Source: Chrysoporthe austroafricana | Taxonomy: Eukaryota > Ascomycota > Sordariomycetes > Diaporthales > Cryphonectriaceae | NCBI GenBank assembly: GCA_001051155.2 | Contig: JYIP02000008.1 | Coordinates: forward strand, 1,488,001-1,552,000 | Direction: 5' to 3' | Length of the DNA stretch: 64,000 bases | Shown: piece after piece, positions 1 to 12,142 of the stretch | Numbering within the stretch: position 1 is the first letter of the stretch | Layout of the letters: every line of letters begins with the position of its first letter | Program-made: the position numbers and the translations under genes | The notes under the pieces: model-generated | What the model saw: the letters and a program-made list of their open reading frames with translations, nothing else | Database searches by the model: none | Told to the model about the DNA's origin: nothing

Positions 1-869
1 GCACGGCCCTGATCGGCACGGCCCTAGAAGCTATGATCTAGTCGAAACACTTATATGGTACATAGAAGGAGTAAGAAGCCTCTGAGGACAAGAGAGGTCA
101 GTCTTAGGTGTCGGTAGAGTCTCGACCACAGGGCGTGAGTCTGGCGGATTGGGGTTGCTTCGAGCAGCGTGGACTGCTATGCAGCTATCCAGAGGGACTA
201 TCTAGCCAATGGAACAGGGGAACGGCATTTCTAGATCATCTACACGTCTCTGAAAGCTGAGATGTGTCCGACTCCGGACATAGGGAAAGGGGCACAAGAA
301 AAAAATCTCTCACCCGCTGAGGTTGACGTTGATGTTGTTGTAGATCCTCAGCCTTGTGATCTGCATCGAAAGCAGGTGGGGCTGTACCTGCATGCTGGGG
401 GTCTTTACCGCTGTTTATTCCCCGCAGGGACCCCTGCACCGCCCTGCTACTGGCGGCGGGGAGCTCGTTAGCTACCACGGTAAGCTTCTGATACCCCTGA
501 GCCTCATTTCCGTGAGGATCCTAGGCGCCGCAGTAGCGCCATTTACTACTATGTACTACAACATGCAGCAACCACTCATAAACCTCCCTGAGGAATGAAC
601 CGTCTGGATGTGACCGCTCGGCCCTCCTCCTTTGTCCCGCGACTTATTTCAGCGAGCTGCCTCCTGAAAGGTCGATATCGTGGTCGTCATTCTTTTCTAG
701 AGCTCGTCTGGAGCTGCCACTCGTTCTCGCCAGGTCAATTGGCCCTTCCAGCTCGTTCACGAACGTCCATTGGGCCCCCACGCTCGCTCCTTTTGACCCT
801 GGACGGAAGCACAGCGCGTTTCGAAACAAGACTCAGGGATCGATCTGTCTATCTCGAGCTTCAGCAAGA
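1..869. other. Intergenic: no gene seen, promoter side of the gene at 870
   Basis: Only short overlapping frames without protein-like composition occur here. The last few hundred bases are presumably the promoter and 5' leader of the surface-protein gene at 870. The upstream neighbour lies outside the window. Confidence 0.5.
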
Positions 870-2113
870 ATGTTCACCTCGACGAAGCTGCTCACAGCAG
901 CTACCATCCTCCTCGGGGCCGTGGAGGCCGTGCCGGCGCCCGCCGTCACCCCCGCCCTGGAGCTCCGGGCTGAGGCCACGGACGCGTGGGTGAGCGTCGA
1001 TACGACGGGGATGCCCACCACCGTGACGCCCGTCGTCACCGTCTCTGACGGCACCACGACGACCATCTCCGCCATACCCACCGTGCTCACCGCGACGGTC
1101 CTCACGCGGACCCAGTACGGCGAGCTCACCACCAGCACCGGCACGTCCCCGGCCGAGCCGACCGCCACCAATAAGAAGGGGCCCGGCTCGTTCCTGGTGT
1201 GTAGCAACAGCGACGGGGACTACGTGCCGTTCTGTGAGCCCGCGAAGAACAGCTCGCTCTACCCTGGCACTACTTACTACGGTATGTCAAGCTTGCCCTC
1301 TCCGGATGATTCGCTGTCTCTGGGGAGCCTTGGCTGACAGGAGGCACAGTCACGTGGGACCCCTCCGTCATCAACACGACCAAAGTAACCATAATCGGCA
1401 CCTATATCAACAGCACGACCGGCGACGCAGGCGACAACGCCTTCACGTCTGATAACATCCGGGCTTCGTGGTCCTACTACGCCTGGACGCCCAGCAGCAG
1501 CTACCTGTCCAAGGGCAACGGCAAGGCGGTCAATGTCACGCTCACCCTCAACGCCCTAGGCTCGGACGGCGAGACTGTCACCAAGACCTACCCGGGCCCC
1601 ACCGTCCTCGTCACCAAGGCGCCCACGTACCACCAGGCGTCCCCGACGCTCCCGAAGGGCGCGGCCCTGTTCATCGGCCTGCCGGTCGTGTTCGGCTTCT
1701 GCCTCATCATGATCTGCGGCGTGTGCGCGTGGAACCGCAAGACGCGCAGGATCGACGTGGGCAACATCATGTCGCGCGGCCGTCGCGGCTACGGCATCGC
1801 CAAGAGCCGCGCGAAGAGGATGACGATGAGGGGCAGCCAGAAGCAGGCCAGGCACAACATCCGGATGATGGACAACGTGCCCGAGGAGCAGATGTACCGC
1901 GATGAGCCTAGGAACTTTGACGGGCAGAGGGAGTACCGGTATGATGAGGACGCCCAGGACATCAGGATGGGCGGTGGGCGTGGGCATGTCAGGAGGGATA
2001 GTGATGGGCTGGGAAGCCTGGCGGGCACGCCGACGAGCGAGCAATTCCCGCGTCAGCAGGGAGGAAACGCGTTCAGGGAGGAGATGGAGAGACAGCGGAG
2101 GGAAAGGGGCTAG
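870..2113 (+). CDS. Secreted single-span surface protein, function unknown
   Basis: Two exons (870-1281, 1350-2113) give 391 residues. The intron has donor GTATGT, branch CTGAC and acceptor CACAG; an AG nine bases earlier is also in frame but sits right on the branch site. The start is the first ATG and opens a clear signal peptide (about residues 1-20, ending near AVP). A Thr/Val-rich, probably O-glycosylated lumenal part follows, with Asn-X-Ser/Thr sites, then one membrane span (about 241-265) and a basic, Arg-rich cytoplasmic tail of about 125 residues. This resembles fungal wall-facing sensors or adhesins in layout (inference), but I recognise no named domain. It is transcribed toward SFR1, whose 3' end is about 200 bp away. 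Confidence 0.75.
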
Positions 2114-2319
2114 ATGGCACCAGGACGCGTGATGAGTTTACGCTGGGTAATGGTTTCACGTGGGACAACGGCTCACGAATAGACACGGGGCAGATTGCTG
2201 AAAGATGGAAGGGGACCATTGTCTCGAATGGTATGGAGACACGTCTTGTAAACATGCACGACTTGTCTCGAAAATAATAAGTTGAAATCTGAAATACAAG
2301 CTACCCTTGAATGAGAAGC

Positions 2320-3269
2320 TTAGTCGATCCATCTCTCCTCTACTTCGTCGTAACCCAACAGCTGGGGGTCTACATTCATACTTCGAAGCATCTGTGCCAT
2401 GTTGAACTCCTGTGTGCGGTCAGCGGTAGTCGAATAGGGACACTTGGCCGGATCAGGGCACTCACAGGCTCGTCCTCATCGTCCTCCCTACCCGCCCCTT
2501 CCTCGTCTTCCAGCCCACTCTCTGCAGCCTCGCCACCACCGCCGCCTCCGGCCTCATCCTCATCCTCCCCAGCTCCTTTCCGCCTCTCACTGTCCATCTC
2601 ATCCCAACCCCTCCAGCCCTCCCTCTGCCTCCTCCTCATCTGCCTCCACGCCCTCGAGCCCCCGGCGCTCTCCACCCGCCCTCTCACAATCTCAAACACC
2701 TCCTCGGCAGCCAGCCTGCTGGCCCCCTTCCACTTCCCAACCAGGTCCCGCAGCTCCTGGTCGACCGGCTCGCCCGGCCGGCGTCGTTCCGAGGCCTCCT
2801 CGATGCGCCGCGCCTGCCGCGCGGTCTCAAGCCGGCGGTCGAGGTCCCTGATAGCCGCGTCCGAGACGGAGTGGCTGTGCGCCTCGACGAGCGCGAGGAG
2901 CGCGGCGCCGGGGTGGTCCCCGTCCGCCTCGGGGCCAGGTCTCTTCCTCTTCAGGTCGCCGCCGCCGCGGGACGGCAGGGGCGTCTTGAACTTGAGCAGC
3001 GGCGACGGCCTGGAGGCGGGCGTCTGCCGCAGGGCGGGGGCGGACCTGGCCGGCCTGATGGTCCGCGGGGGCCCCGGCGGTGGCGGTGTGGCGGGAGAGC
3101 CGGTCGGGCATGCATCTTGTGGTAGTGCCGTAGCATCTGGTGTCTTGCTTGCGCCTGGCGCACCGCCCTCGCCCGCGCCTGGCCGCCTGATGAGGGGCGA
3201 CTGGAAGGGCTTCCTGAGAACCGCGTTCGCTGCGTCGACGCGTCGGCGCTTGGTTGCTGGTGTGGACAT
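2320..3269 (-). CDS. SFR1: Swi5-dependent recombination mediator Sfr1/Mei5
   Basis: Two exons (3269-2466 and 2409-2320) encode 297 residues. The intron 2465-2410 has donor GTGAGT and acceptor CACAG; without it the frame loses its conserved end. The N-terminus is disordered, basic and proline-rich with a KPFQSPLIRRP motif. A helical region (RDLVGKWKGASRLAAEEVFE, about residues 175-200) and the last exon (MAQMLRSMNVD...LLGYDE) match the Sfr1/Mei5 (Dds20) family. Sfr1 with Swi5 stabilises Rad51 and Dmc1 filaments in homologous recombination (family knowledge). The start is the first true ATG; a TTG four codons upstream is not used. The promoter must fit in about 305 bp before the HRD3 3' end. 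Confidence 0.85.
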
Positions 3270-3574
3270 GGTGGTGGACAATGGGATGGTTCAGGTGACG
3301 CCGCAGGATTTTGGCGAGTCCATGGCTGGAATTTTGAGAGGATGTTGTCGCGCTGGATCGCACAGCAGATATTCAAGATGAATTGACGCTGGATATCAGC
3401 GTGGATGGAAGTCGCGGTGCAGGGGTCTTATTTTAGCGCTATTACTAATATCACACCCTACCGCGTCTTGTAGAAAGAAAGAAAGAATAGAACAACCGTT
3501 ATACCAAAACGCCCATGCTCGATTTTGATGTCTGCTCTGCTCAGCCCCAGTGCCTCTAATTATCTCACCATCAC
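3270..3574. other. Intergenic: SFR1 promoter and HRD3 3' flank
   Basis: About 305 bp between two genes on the same strand. It should hold the HRD3 terminator and the SFR1 promoter. I see no gene and no clear motif. Confidence 0.5.
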
Positions 3575-6174
3575 TTAATGTCCCACGCCCCCGGCAACCC
3601 AGTTTGCCAAGTTAGGGTCGCCCGCAGGTGGGAAAAAGCCACCGCCATTCTGCCCTGGGGGTACTGGCGCCGCAGCACCCGCATTTCCTCCCTGTCGCTG
3701 CTGATCTCCCTGCCGCCGGGCCTGGAGGGCTCGCTGCTGTTGTCTGTAGTAGACAAAGAAGGCGAGGGAGATCGCCAGACCCATGATGATTACGGTGTCT
3801 ATGAGGGTATCGGTATCATCTGCCCCATGGTAATGGGGATCATCGCCTCCCGGCATGGTGTCGTCGTAGATATCGTCATACAAGCCGTCGTCGTAATAGT
3901 AGTCGTCTTGGACAAAGTTGTTGATCCATTCGCTGAGAGACCAGTCCTTCTTTGTTTCTGTAGGGTCTATGTTAGCGAATTTCCTTGGCACATGTCGTGG
4001 AAATAATACTTACCAGGCTCATCCTGAATAGAGTTGATCCGCCCATGCGTGACCGTGTTCCAGTAGCTCCTGGCACGCAGCTTCAGAAGGCTGAGTTTGA
4101 CCGGCAGGTATGCTTCCTCATTTGTCGCGAGCGCGAGATCGTAGTAACGCTTAGCCAGATGGAAATCCTGATCCAGACCCACCCCGTTTTCATGCATCCA
4201 GCCCAGGTTGAAAAGAGCCTGGGCCGATTGTTGGTACTCTGCGGCGCCGGTGTAGCATTTGACTGCCTTGTCGACATCCTGATCAATGCCGACCCCATCA
4301 AGATAGTAGTCGCCCATCTTGACGAGGGAGTCGATGTTGCCCTGTCTCGATGATCGGGTGTAGTAGACGAGCGCTAAGGAGGGGTTGTTGAGAACTGGTG
4401 ACTTGGGCTCCCCGATGCCTAGAACATTCGATAGCATCGACTGTCTTATGTCAAGCAGATAGGCAACGTTGTTCTGCGCAGACTCGTATCCTTCCTCAGC
4501 AGCGTGGAGGTATGCCAAGAAGGCGAGCTCATAGTCGCCGTCCTCATACGCATTGTTCGCCTCAGTCCAGGAAGACACCAGCGGCTCCGCCTTCTCCGCA
4601 ACCGTCTTGTATAAGCCTAGAGCCTGCGCACATGCCTTGTCCCGACCGAAGCCATGATGGATCATCTCAGCGAGGTAGTACTGGGCCTCGATGCTACCGT
4701 ACCTAGCGGCCAGCTCGAAGTAGTCATTCGCAACACGAACATCTTCAGGCCCCCCGCGATCGAGGTACAAGACACCCAGCTGGACCTGCGAAAGAGAGTA
4801 GTCTTGATCGGCCGATGCCTTGAACAGGTCCGTAGCACCAGCGATGTTCTTTGTCATGCCATAGCCGTTCAGCATCATCAGTCCCAGGCAGTACTGGGAC
4901 TGCGCGTCACCGCGCTCCAAGCCCCTGTCGAACCAGAACTTTGCTCTGTCAAAGTCCTGCTGCAAACCCTCACCGCGCATGTACATCTTCCCAAGATACC
5001 CCGCTGCCTTTGCGGCGATCTTGTCGAGGCCGGGCTTATTGTTCTCGTCGCTGCGCCCGTTCTTCCAGTGCATCTTGGCCACCATGAAGAAGTACTTAGC
5101 TGCCTCTTTCAGGTTTCGCTCTAAACCGCGCTGGCCCTCGTAGTAGATGCGACCCAGGTTGAATGACGACTTGAAGTCGCCCTTGCTGCTCATGAGATTC
5201 AGATACTCGATGATGTCTTCAATAGAGGCGTAGGCATCGGAGTTCGGGTGGAGATGCATAGCGTTGATGCCAGAGCTGGACACGCTGGCGCCCTCGCCGT
5301 AGGTGCCACCGAAGTCATCGGCGATGTGGTAGCTCTCCCTGTTCCAGCTCATGCCGCCGGGAGGTCCGGATCGGTACCAGTCCATGACCTTGTCCGCGAC
5401 ACGTTTGTAGTATTTGCACGCTGTCTCGCAGTTCTTGGGCGTGCCCACGCCGGTCCAGTGCCGGGAAGCGATTGTCATCTCCGCCCGCGTGTGTCCTCGC
5501 ACTGCCGCGAAGGTATAGTAGAGCAACGCTCTCGCCTGATCCTTTGGCACGGCGTCTCCTACCCCGGTCGAGTACATCAGCCCGACCATGTACAGCGCGG
5601 AGCTGTTCCCGTTCAGCGATGCCAGCTGCTGGTAGTAATCGAATGCCTTGCGGAAATCCCTCGGGTGAGAGTAGTTTCCGTAGTAGTTGAGCTGCCCGAG
5701 AAGGAACAGCGCATCCGAGTTGTTCTTCTGCGTCGCCGCCTCCAGATGCCTAACAGCGTCCACTAGCCGGGCGTCGACAACCTTGCTGTTCGACCCACCC
5801 TCCTCTATGGGAGCCGAGGTGGCTCGCAGGCTTGGTACGGCCTTCCATACCAACTGCCCGATCAGTCCGAGCACGCTCGTCTTCTTGCGCCGCGCATGAT
5901 GGGCAGGGTTGTGGATCTCGTGGAGTTTCGCGATCGCGGCGTCGACATGGTCTGCGCCGGGTTCTCGGACGGGAGGGTTGGACTCATGACCCTGAATGAT
6001 ATCCGATGGAGGGGTCGTAATGGTTTGGTCTTTGTCGTGCTCTGCCCAAACTGGCGAGAGGGCCTGCAGGAGCACTGGGACTTGTCAGCATCGTCAACGC
6101 TGCCACGGACATGCGCACCACATGACAGTCCGGAGGAGGAAAGGCTCACGGAGAAATGACCAGAGAGGCCTCAT
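3575..6174 (-). CDS. HRD3: Hrd3/SEL1L, ERAD ubiquitin-ligase adaptor
   Basis: Three exons (6174-6150, 6080-4014, 3966-3575) give about 827 residues. The 25-nt first exon encodes MRPLWSFL and joins the next exon to make a signal peptide ending near VWA. Two acceptors 6 nt apart (exon start 6080 or 6074) are both in frame and change the signal peptide by two residues. The body is a long array of Sel1-type TPR-like repeats (A-x-Y-x-L-G-x-x-Y-x-x-G pattern) in the ER lumen. The last exon has an acidic Asp/Tyr-rich stretch, one membrane span (about IDTVIIMGLAISLAFFVYY) and a short Gln/Gly/Pro-rich cytosolic tail. Hrd3 recruits misfolded ER proteins and stabilises the Hrd1 ligase (family knowledge). 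It is divergent from the gene at 6705. Confidence 0.92.
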
Positions 6175-6704
6175 GATTGCAAGGAGTGTGTAGAGCAGCG
6201 CATATCAGCGAGTTACACCATGCCTGCAACTGTTATGCTCGAAAGAAGAGAAAGTATGACCGTCGCGGCCGGAGGCTTCGAGACAGTGTTCAGCGTTGGA
6301 TTTACAAGCTGGCCATATCGCCTACGTTGGGCCTGCGTCACTGTAGTGTACGGCTAAGCACGGGGGTCCCTGGAAAACAGAGACGTTGCTGATTGGCTGA
6401 TCTGGGCATCCTCGTTCTGAGAACCTCCGCGGTTATGGCGCCAAATTTCAACTTCATCGACTGGAGAGCTTGATGGTCACCACTCACAAGCGACCGGGAA
6501 TGCTGGAAAATTAGTTAATAATTTGGTTGTTGACTTCACTGGAATGTTTTCAATCGCGAGACAGAGTTCAGTATCACTTCGAAACCCTCAATACCTCGCA
6601 CTATCTCCTTGGGCACAGCCTTGCGAATTATCTCCGTTCTTCACACAAGCCAACGACTGACACACTAACGAACAATTCCGGGCGAGGCGCCGAGCAGCGA
6701 CACA
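6175..6704. promoter_or_regulatory. Divergent promoter region between HRD3 and the WDR89 homologue
   Basis: 530 bp separate the two start codons, which face away from each other, so this stretch must hold both promoters. It contains no coding-like frame. I could not assign a specific transcription-factor site. Confidence 0.6.
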
Positions 6705-7882
6705 ATGTATAATTTGAGTAAGGCTGACACTTTCCAGAACGCTGGAAGAGATCCGGCCTACGTATTGGAGATTTTACCCGTCGCTGGAGGTCTTGCTGCC
6801 ATCTCGTCAGACCAGAATCTTACCCTCTTCAACCCATTGAGTCTAAGCCAGGGACCACTGAAGACAATACGAACAGCACATGGCAACATCACCTGTGCAA
6901 GATCTTTTGATGAGTCTAACTCGATTATCTGCACGGCTGGAGAGAATGGGACTGTTTCGTTGTGGGACATGCGACTGGACGGGTCGAAAGCACAGATAGC
7001 CGCTCCAACAGGTATGAGATGCCACAGATCTTTTGATATCCTCAATGGTCGAGCTGACTTGAAGTATGCAGGAAGTGATGCGCCAATAGTCTCCCTAGCC
7101 TGTACCATGGCGGGCAACGCCATAGCTGCTGGCACAGAATTCGCGAATCACCAAGCCTCCATCCTCATTTGGGATGCTCGTGCCGGCTCTACACCTAGGA
7201 TACGCTACAGCGAAGTTCACAGCGATGATGTAACAGAGGTCAGCTTCTTACTTCCCCAACTGTTGGACTGTGTTGGATCTAACGATCTTTCAGCTCAACT
7301 TCCACCCCACCTCACCAAACATCCTACTGTCAGGCTCAACGGACGGCCTCGTCAACGTCTGCGATACCGCAATCACAGATGAGGACGAGGTCGTCATCCA
7401 GACCTTCAACCACGGCTCAGTCCACCACGCAGGGTTTCTCGACGACACCGAGGTCTACGCCACCAGTCATGACGAGAAGTTCGCGCTGTATGACATGGCA
7501 GAGACCCAGGAGAAGGGCTCCGCAACGGTCGACTTCGGCGATATCCGTGACGTGCTCAAGTGCCAGTATGTTGCCAACGTGACCCCCAAGTTGGGTTATA
7601 ATGGTGCCGTGATCGGTGCCGGCTCGCAGGAGTAAGTCAAGCTGCCCTCTGTGTTAGCGCTGGTGAGATCCCGTGTGCTGACATGGGGTGAGCAGTCAAC
7701 AACTCTTCCAGTTGATCCACATGTCCAAGTCACCAAGTTGGGGCTTCAGCGCGGAGGCAAGCGTTGGGCTTCCAGGCGCCCATGGCTCAGAGTTGGTGCG
7801 GAGTTTCCGGTTCTTCGACCAGGAGCAGGTCGTCTTCACCGCTGGAGAGGATGGCCAGATCATAGCATGGCGACCGAGTTGA
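6705..7882 (+). CDS. WDR89: WD40-repeat protein, WDR89 homologue
   Basis: Four exons (6705-7011, 7072-7238, 7294-7631, 7696-7882) encode 332 residues. All phases join correctly; intron 2 has a weak donor (GTCAGC) but a perfect ATCTAAC branch. Repeated blades end in WD-like dipeptides (GTVSLWDMR, SILIWDARAG, GLVNVCD, QIIAWRPS), and the protein is nearly all beta-propeller. Length and repeat spacing fit the small WDR89 family. Its biochemical role is poorly defined; such proteins usually act as scaffolds. The final exon ends six residues after the last blade motif, so there is no C-terminal extension. Assignment to WDR89 rather than another short WD40 family is by general resemblance. Confidence 0.8.
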
Positions 7883-8389
7883 ACGACATAATCGACACCA
7901 ACTCAGCATTGACTAAGTTTCGTGCCAAAATTAAAGAATGGATATGAGCCCCTTCGTCAGCCTGAAGCTGGGTTATTACAGAGCTCCCCATGGTCTCGCC
8001 TGGTCGTTTCTGGGCTTGTGCTGAGCCGGTTCGTGATCCTAGGAGATTCGAGAGTTTCGCCTCGAATAGGTCTGGAGCTCGTGGTCTGCTCCGCCATTCC
8101 GTTTCCGATGTCCGAGAGTGTTGGTATGGCAAGTGCACTCTGTTGCTTGATAGATTCTATCTGAGGCCAGAGGCTCAAGAGAGTCCCGGCGTTGCCTGCC
8201 GCCAGTTAGAACTCAAGCTTTTATAAGGGCGCGGTACCAGCCACATTACGTTGTTAGGTGGAGCCTCTGACTTTAAGCTCATGTTATACAAGCAGCTCCA
8301 GTGCTTTATCAAGGCAATTTCTCTATAGCAACTCCCAACTTGACCTTCACCTGCACAATCATCTACGCAATAACTCAAGATCAAGCGTG
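7883..8389. other. Intergenic: promoter side of the nucleoside hydrolase gene
   Basis: About 500 bp without a supported gene. The last 100 bases before 8390 are pyrimidine- and CA-rich, as is usual for fungal leaders. Confidence 0.5.
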
Positions 8390-9576
8390 ATGAGAGGGAA
8401 AATGTTTGTTAAGAGCAACCTGGGTCTACTTGTGAGCGCTACGTGCGTCTTTGCTGCTCGCAAACATCTGATCGTCGACACAGATCTCTATAGTGATGTT
8501 GAGTGAGACCCCTCTGCCTTCTACCTCTAGCTCTGCTCAGCTCTACCGTTGAGATTCCGACGAGGTGCTAACGGTCTAACAGCGATGCCGGCGCCCTTTT
8601 GCTAGCTGCTACTTCACCAAACGCAGAGCTTCTCGCTGTTAACGTCAATTATCCCTCCACATTCTCAGCCATTGCTGCGTCCGCGATCCTAGCACATTAC
8701 GGTCTCGCGGACATTCCAATCGGTATTCCACGTCCGATGAATAACAACACCTTCTTCGATTCGTGGCACTATGAGCTCGGCGAGTACGCAAGCAAAGTCG
8801 CCTACCACTGGTCCGCCGGAAGCATTTCCTGGGACCATGCCGACAAGGCGTGGGATCCTGTCGCATTGTATCGGAAGGTGCTGGCCGGAGCTAACGACGG
8901 CAGCGTCACCATCGCGTCGATTGGGTTCCTAGACAATCTGTCCGGCCTGCTGAACACAACGAGTGATTCCTACTCGCAGCTCAGCGGGCCGGAGCTTGTC
9001 AAGCAGAAGGTCTCAGAGCTGGTAGTTATGGGTGGTGGCTACCCCTCGGGCCACAGCTGGAATTTCTACGGCTCCAATGCTTCCCTCACACGGCACGTCA
9101 TCAATTCGTGGGAGGGGAGGGTCGCCTTTATCGGCGACGACGTGGGCAAACACATTTTGACTGGCGAATCGCTCATGAACAAAGGCCCCGTGAGTGATCC
9201 TGTCCGAATGGCTTATATCTACTACTCGTACTTTGCTCCACGGTCGTCCTGGGATCCTCTCGCGGTGCTGTATGCTATCCATGGTCTCACTGATATGTTT
9301 GAGTACGGGAACAACAACGGTTACAACTATATCGAGCCCAATGGGACGAATCGATGGATCTGGGACGAGGCAAAGAATAGCCAGCACTTTTTGAGGCTCA
9401 AGGTCCCTAATGAGACGGCTGCTGCCAGAGTAGACAAGCTCTTTCTTCAAGGAGCATCGTCAGCCGCGCACCGTCCTCCTACCAAGGCGCCACCAGCGGA
9501 TGGGAAGTCTGGCGAGTGCTGCGGTCGGGGATTATTTGAGATGGTCGTGAGCCTGGTGTATGAATGGATCGAATGA
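8390..9576 (+). CDS. Secreted inosine/uridine-preferring nucleoside hydrolase-like protein
   Basis: Two exons (8390-8502, 8583-9576) encode 368 residues. The intron splits the signature motif: joined, it reads DTDLYSDVDDAGAL (residues 30-43), the calcium-binding Asp cluster of the IUNH family with the longer fungal spacing. Residues 1-22 form a signal peptide; starting at the second ATG (8402) would give a slightly shorter one. Downstream are family features such as IASIGFLDNLSGLL, VVMGGGYPSG and a late SSWDPLAVLYA with the conserved Asp. Predicted activity is hydrolysis of the N-glycosidic bond of nucleosides outside the cell, for purine or pyrimidine salvage. The fungal branch is little studied, so the substrate is uncertain. 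Confidence 0.85.
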
Positions 9577-10124
9577 CCAAGGAGATAATGACCAGAGTAT
9601 CGAGACAGAACACTGGCTAACGGCAAACCGCCCTCGTGACTCCCACTGAACGAGCCTGCGGCCAGTCACCAACCTTAGGAGGTTTCAAGATTCCATACTT
9701 TCCGAGCTATCTATTCGTTAGAGCAGCTAGAGACTGCTAAATCCATATAGCTGCATTACCTTCTCTGCAGCTTGGAGTGAATGTGTTTGTTGCTAAAAAA
9801 ATACGCTTGTTGCCAACCTGCTTGTGATTTCTCACTAAACTCCCAGCTTGCCAGAATGGTATGTTCTAGGATGCATGTTCCCACGCCATCGTCTTAACGT
9901 TTGCTGACTTCGTAGACCAACTGATCTTCTTCATATAAAGGAATATGAAGAACAGGCTACACCCTTTTCCCCGACAACGTTAATGTCTGTTGGAATAGGC
10001 GTTGACAATTACGTCGCAGAAAAGAAGTTTCATGCGAATTAGTATTCAACGGATATCAGTGGTCGGAATTAAGAACTGCCATGCTTCCTTGCTACCAACC
10101 CATAAGGTTCTTCATTCCTCATTA
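9577..10124. other. Intergenic between convergent genes
   Basis: About 550 bp between the nucleoside hydrolase 3' end and the tetraspan gene 3' end. It is AT-rich relative to the genes and holds no coding-like frame that I can see. Confidence 0.5.
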
Positions 10125-10926
10125 TCAAACCGATTGCCTCTTCGCGTTGGCTCTTGCTTGTTTGTCATGGATCCTTGATTTCCTTCTCTCCAGATAAATC
10201 TTGACCACTGGAATCGTAGCCAGAACACTGACGGCGGCAATGACCCAGGCGATGATTTCAATGATCTTGATTTCGTGGCACAGGCTTAACCCGCCCTCGA
10301 CCTGACTCTTAAACTCGTCGAAAGTGTCCGGTATTCCAGCATTCGCGCACTCGACGTAACCCCAGATCTGATGGATAAGGACACCGGAGATGATCCAGAG
10401 AATTGTTGATATGACTAGGAAGATCTAGAAGATTGTAAGCCAGTTGTGTCGGTCAGAAGAGATCAACCGAGCCCGGGCGGGGGGAGATGGAGAGGAAGTT
10501 ACCGTATGCATAGTGTTCATTAGATTTTTCACTCTATGTACGATTAGCATATGCCAGGATTTGAGGCACAAGTTGACCAGAGCTATCACTAAACTCACCT
10601 ACGACAATGTGTGACTGTATATACGCCGGATAAAAAGATCGTTCTGACACAGCTGAAGATAAGGAATCCCATCCGGGCCCTCTCAGTCGAAGACCACCAT
10701 TTATGCAACTTCTGCAGGTAGACGAAGGCGTCGATCGTGAAGCAAAGTTCGGCCACGGCGAGGGCGAAGATTATACCAAATAAGACGCTGCCCAAGCAGT
10801 GCGACGTTAGTCTTCAGCTTTGACAAATGCCCGAGGCAGCAAGGCGACGTACGGGATCTCCCAACTGATTCCCTGAGAGCTATTGCGAGGTTTCTCCCCC
10901 TTGCTCTGCTTTGACCTGCCAAACAT
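10125..10926 (-). CDS. Small tetraspan (MARVEL-like) membrane protein
   Basis: Rebuilt from four exons: 10926-10853, 10787-10599, 10533-10503 (31 nt) and 10424-10125. Each joint has GT donors, AG acceptors and matching phase, and intron 1 has a textbook GACTAAC branch. The 197-residue product begins MFGRSKQSKGEK and has four hydrophobic stretches: VLFGIIFALAVAELCF, MGFLIFSCVRTIFL, IFLVISTILWIISGVLI and IIEIIAWVIAAVSVLATI. A Cys-containing loop lies before the last span, and the tail is basic. The layout (four spans, short cytosolic ends, about 200 residues) is that of MARVEL-type fungal proteins, several of which sit at the plasma membrane; the exact family is inference. Confidence 0.72.
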
Positions 10927-11761
10927 GGTGTCGTCGATAGGGTAATCCCTGAAGAAGAGGTTCTGATTAAGACGCCCCCAAGACAACTGGGAAAACTAGA
11001 CTGCAATTCGTGAGAACTGAGTCATGGACCAAAGCAAGCAGTTTAGTAATTATTGTCAACTTTATATTTATACAATAGTGGAAATTGAATACTGTCCCTT
11101 GATCCTGTCTCAAGTCTCACACTAACGTCATGCCAAGGCTCGCGTACCTTGAGGGTAACAGGTTTACCGCTAAACAGAGCGGCCATTCCGTCATTCCCAC
11201 CTGAAAATCAGGGACGGCAAGGATCCGAACAAACCCCTGTATAAATCCTCCGCCTAAACACTGCATGAACCATTGCATACAAAAAGATCATGATCCAACC
11301 ACAACTAGCTCGCGGCTGAAGCCTTAACGTGGCATAGCTCACGGGCCTGAATTTCCCATCCATGAAGAGGAAACTCGTGACAAGGATCGAGGGCAGGAGG
11401 TTCTGCTCCGTTGAGAACAGCAAGATACACCCATTTACGAATTCACTTATTAACCCGATCCAAGAAACGCTATGAGTGTGGACTGGAGCCATTTGCAGCG
11501 CTTAGTATATGCGCCTTGGTTTTTAATAAGTGTCTGGCTGGTCAGCACCGGTATTGATCCGGTTGGGAAGTGATGAAATAGCCCACATGTTGCCCTGGAG
11601 TTCAATCCGGCCTCCAAAAGCCCGTGATGCGCAATGAAAACCAACCTCCGATCTGCCGTATATGTCCCACTGTAAGCATCTGAATCATCATCTCGAATGA
11701 ATTTCCGCAGCTCTTGAGACTTGGTGTTCGCTTCGTCTCATCATGTATCAAGGCATGCCTC
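10927..11761. other. Stretch with one doubtful short frame
   Basis: No supported gene. A 94-codon frame on the minus strand (11492-11208) starts with ATG and has two hydrophobic stretches, but its end is compositionally odd and I find no splice structure that extends it. It may be a relic of a membrane-protein gene or chance. Confidence 0.35.
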
Positions 11762-12142
11762 CTAGAATCCTTCATCTATAGCGTTAACGGATAGAGATTC
11801 GCCGACGCTGGTAAATCTTTGCGCATCGCGGAAATGATGAGCCCAAATATCGAGGCAGTATCTGTATAATTCCGGGGCGAGACATGTAACACGAGACGAA
11901 ATTGAGTTGCTGTCTAGTTCGAGGCCAGAATAAGTCTTCCCGTCAGGGGCCTGCGCCGTCCGAAGAGGTTTCCTGGAGGAATCTCGGACCGGAGGATATA
12001 TCGATGGCGTTGCTCTATAGAGACTAGGGAATGGTGACAACTGGAGGTATTGCAGAATCCTGCTCGAATGACTGAGCCACCCCTGCTGACCTCGTGTCCC
12101 TAGTTCTGCTACGATCGTTTCGAGTCCTCCGCAGTACCACGT
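11762..12142 (-). pseudogene. Coding-like segment, possible eroded transcription-factor C-terminus
   Basis: From an AG at 12143, an uninterrupted 126-codon frame runs to a TAG at 11762. Its composition is protein-like, with Trp, Tyr, Cys and Leu clustered (WYCGGLETIVAELGTRG, then ELYRYCLDIWAHHF). It faintly recalls the C-terminal region of fungal Zn2Cys6 regulators, but I cannot confirm this. Upstream on the same strand, about 12430-12320, another open segment (HSILDEEEDIRHVMAKTRF) ends in a stop, and I could not join the two with good splice sites. It could be a rapidly diverging real gene, or a pseudogene left beside KRE33. Confidence 0.3.
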
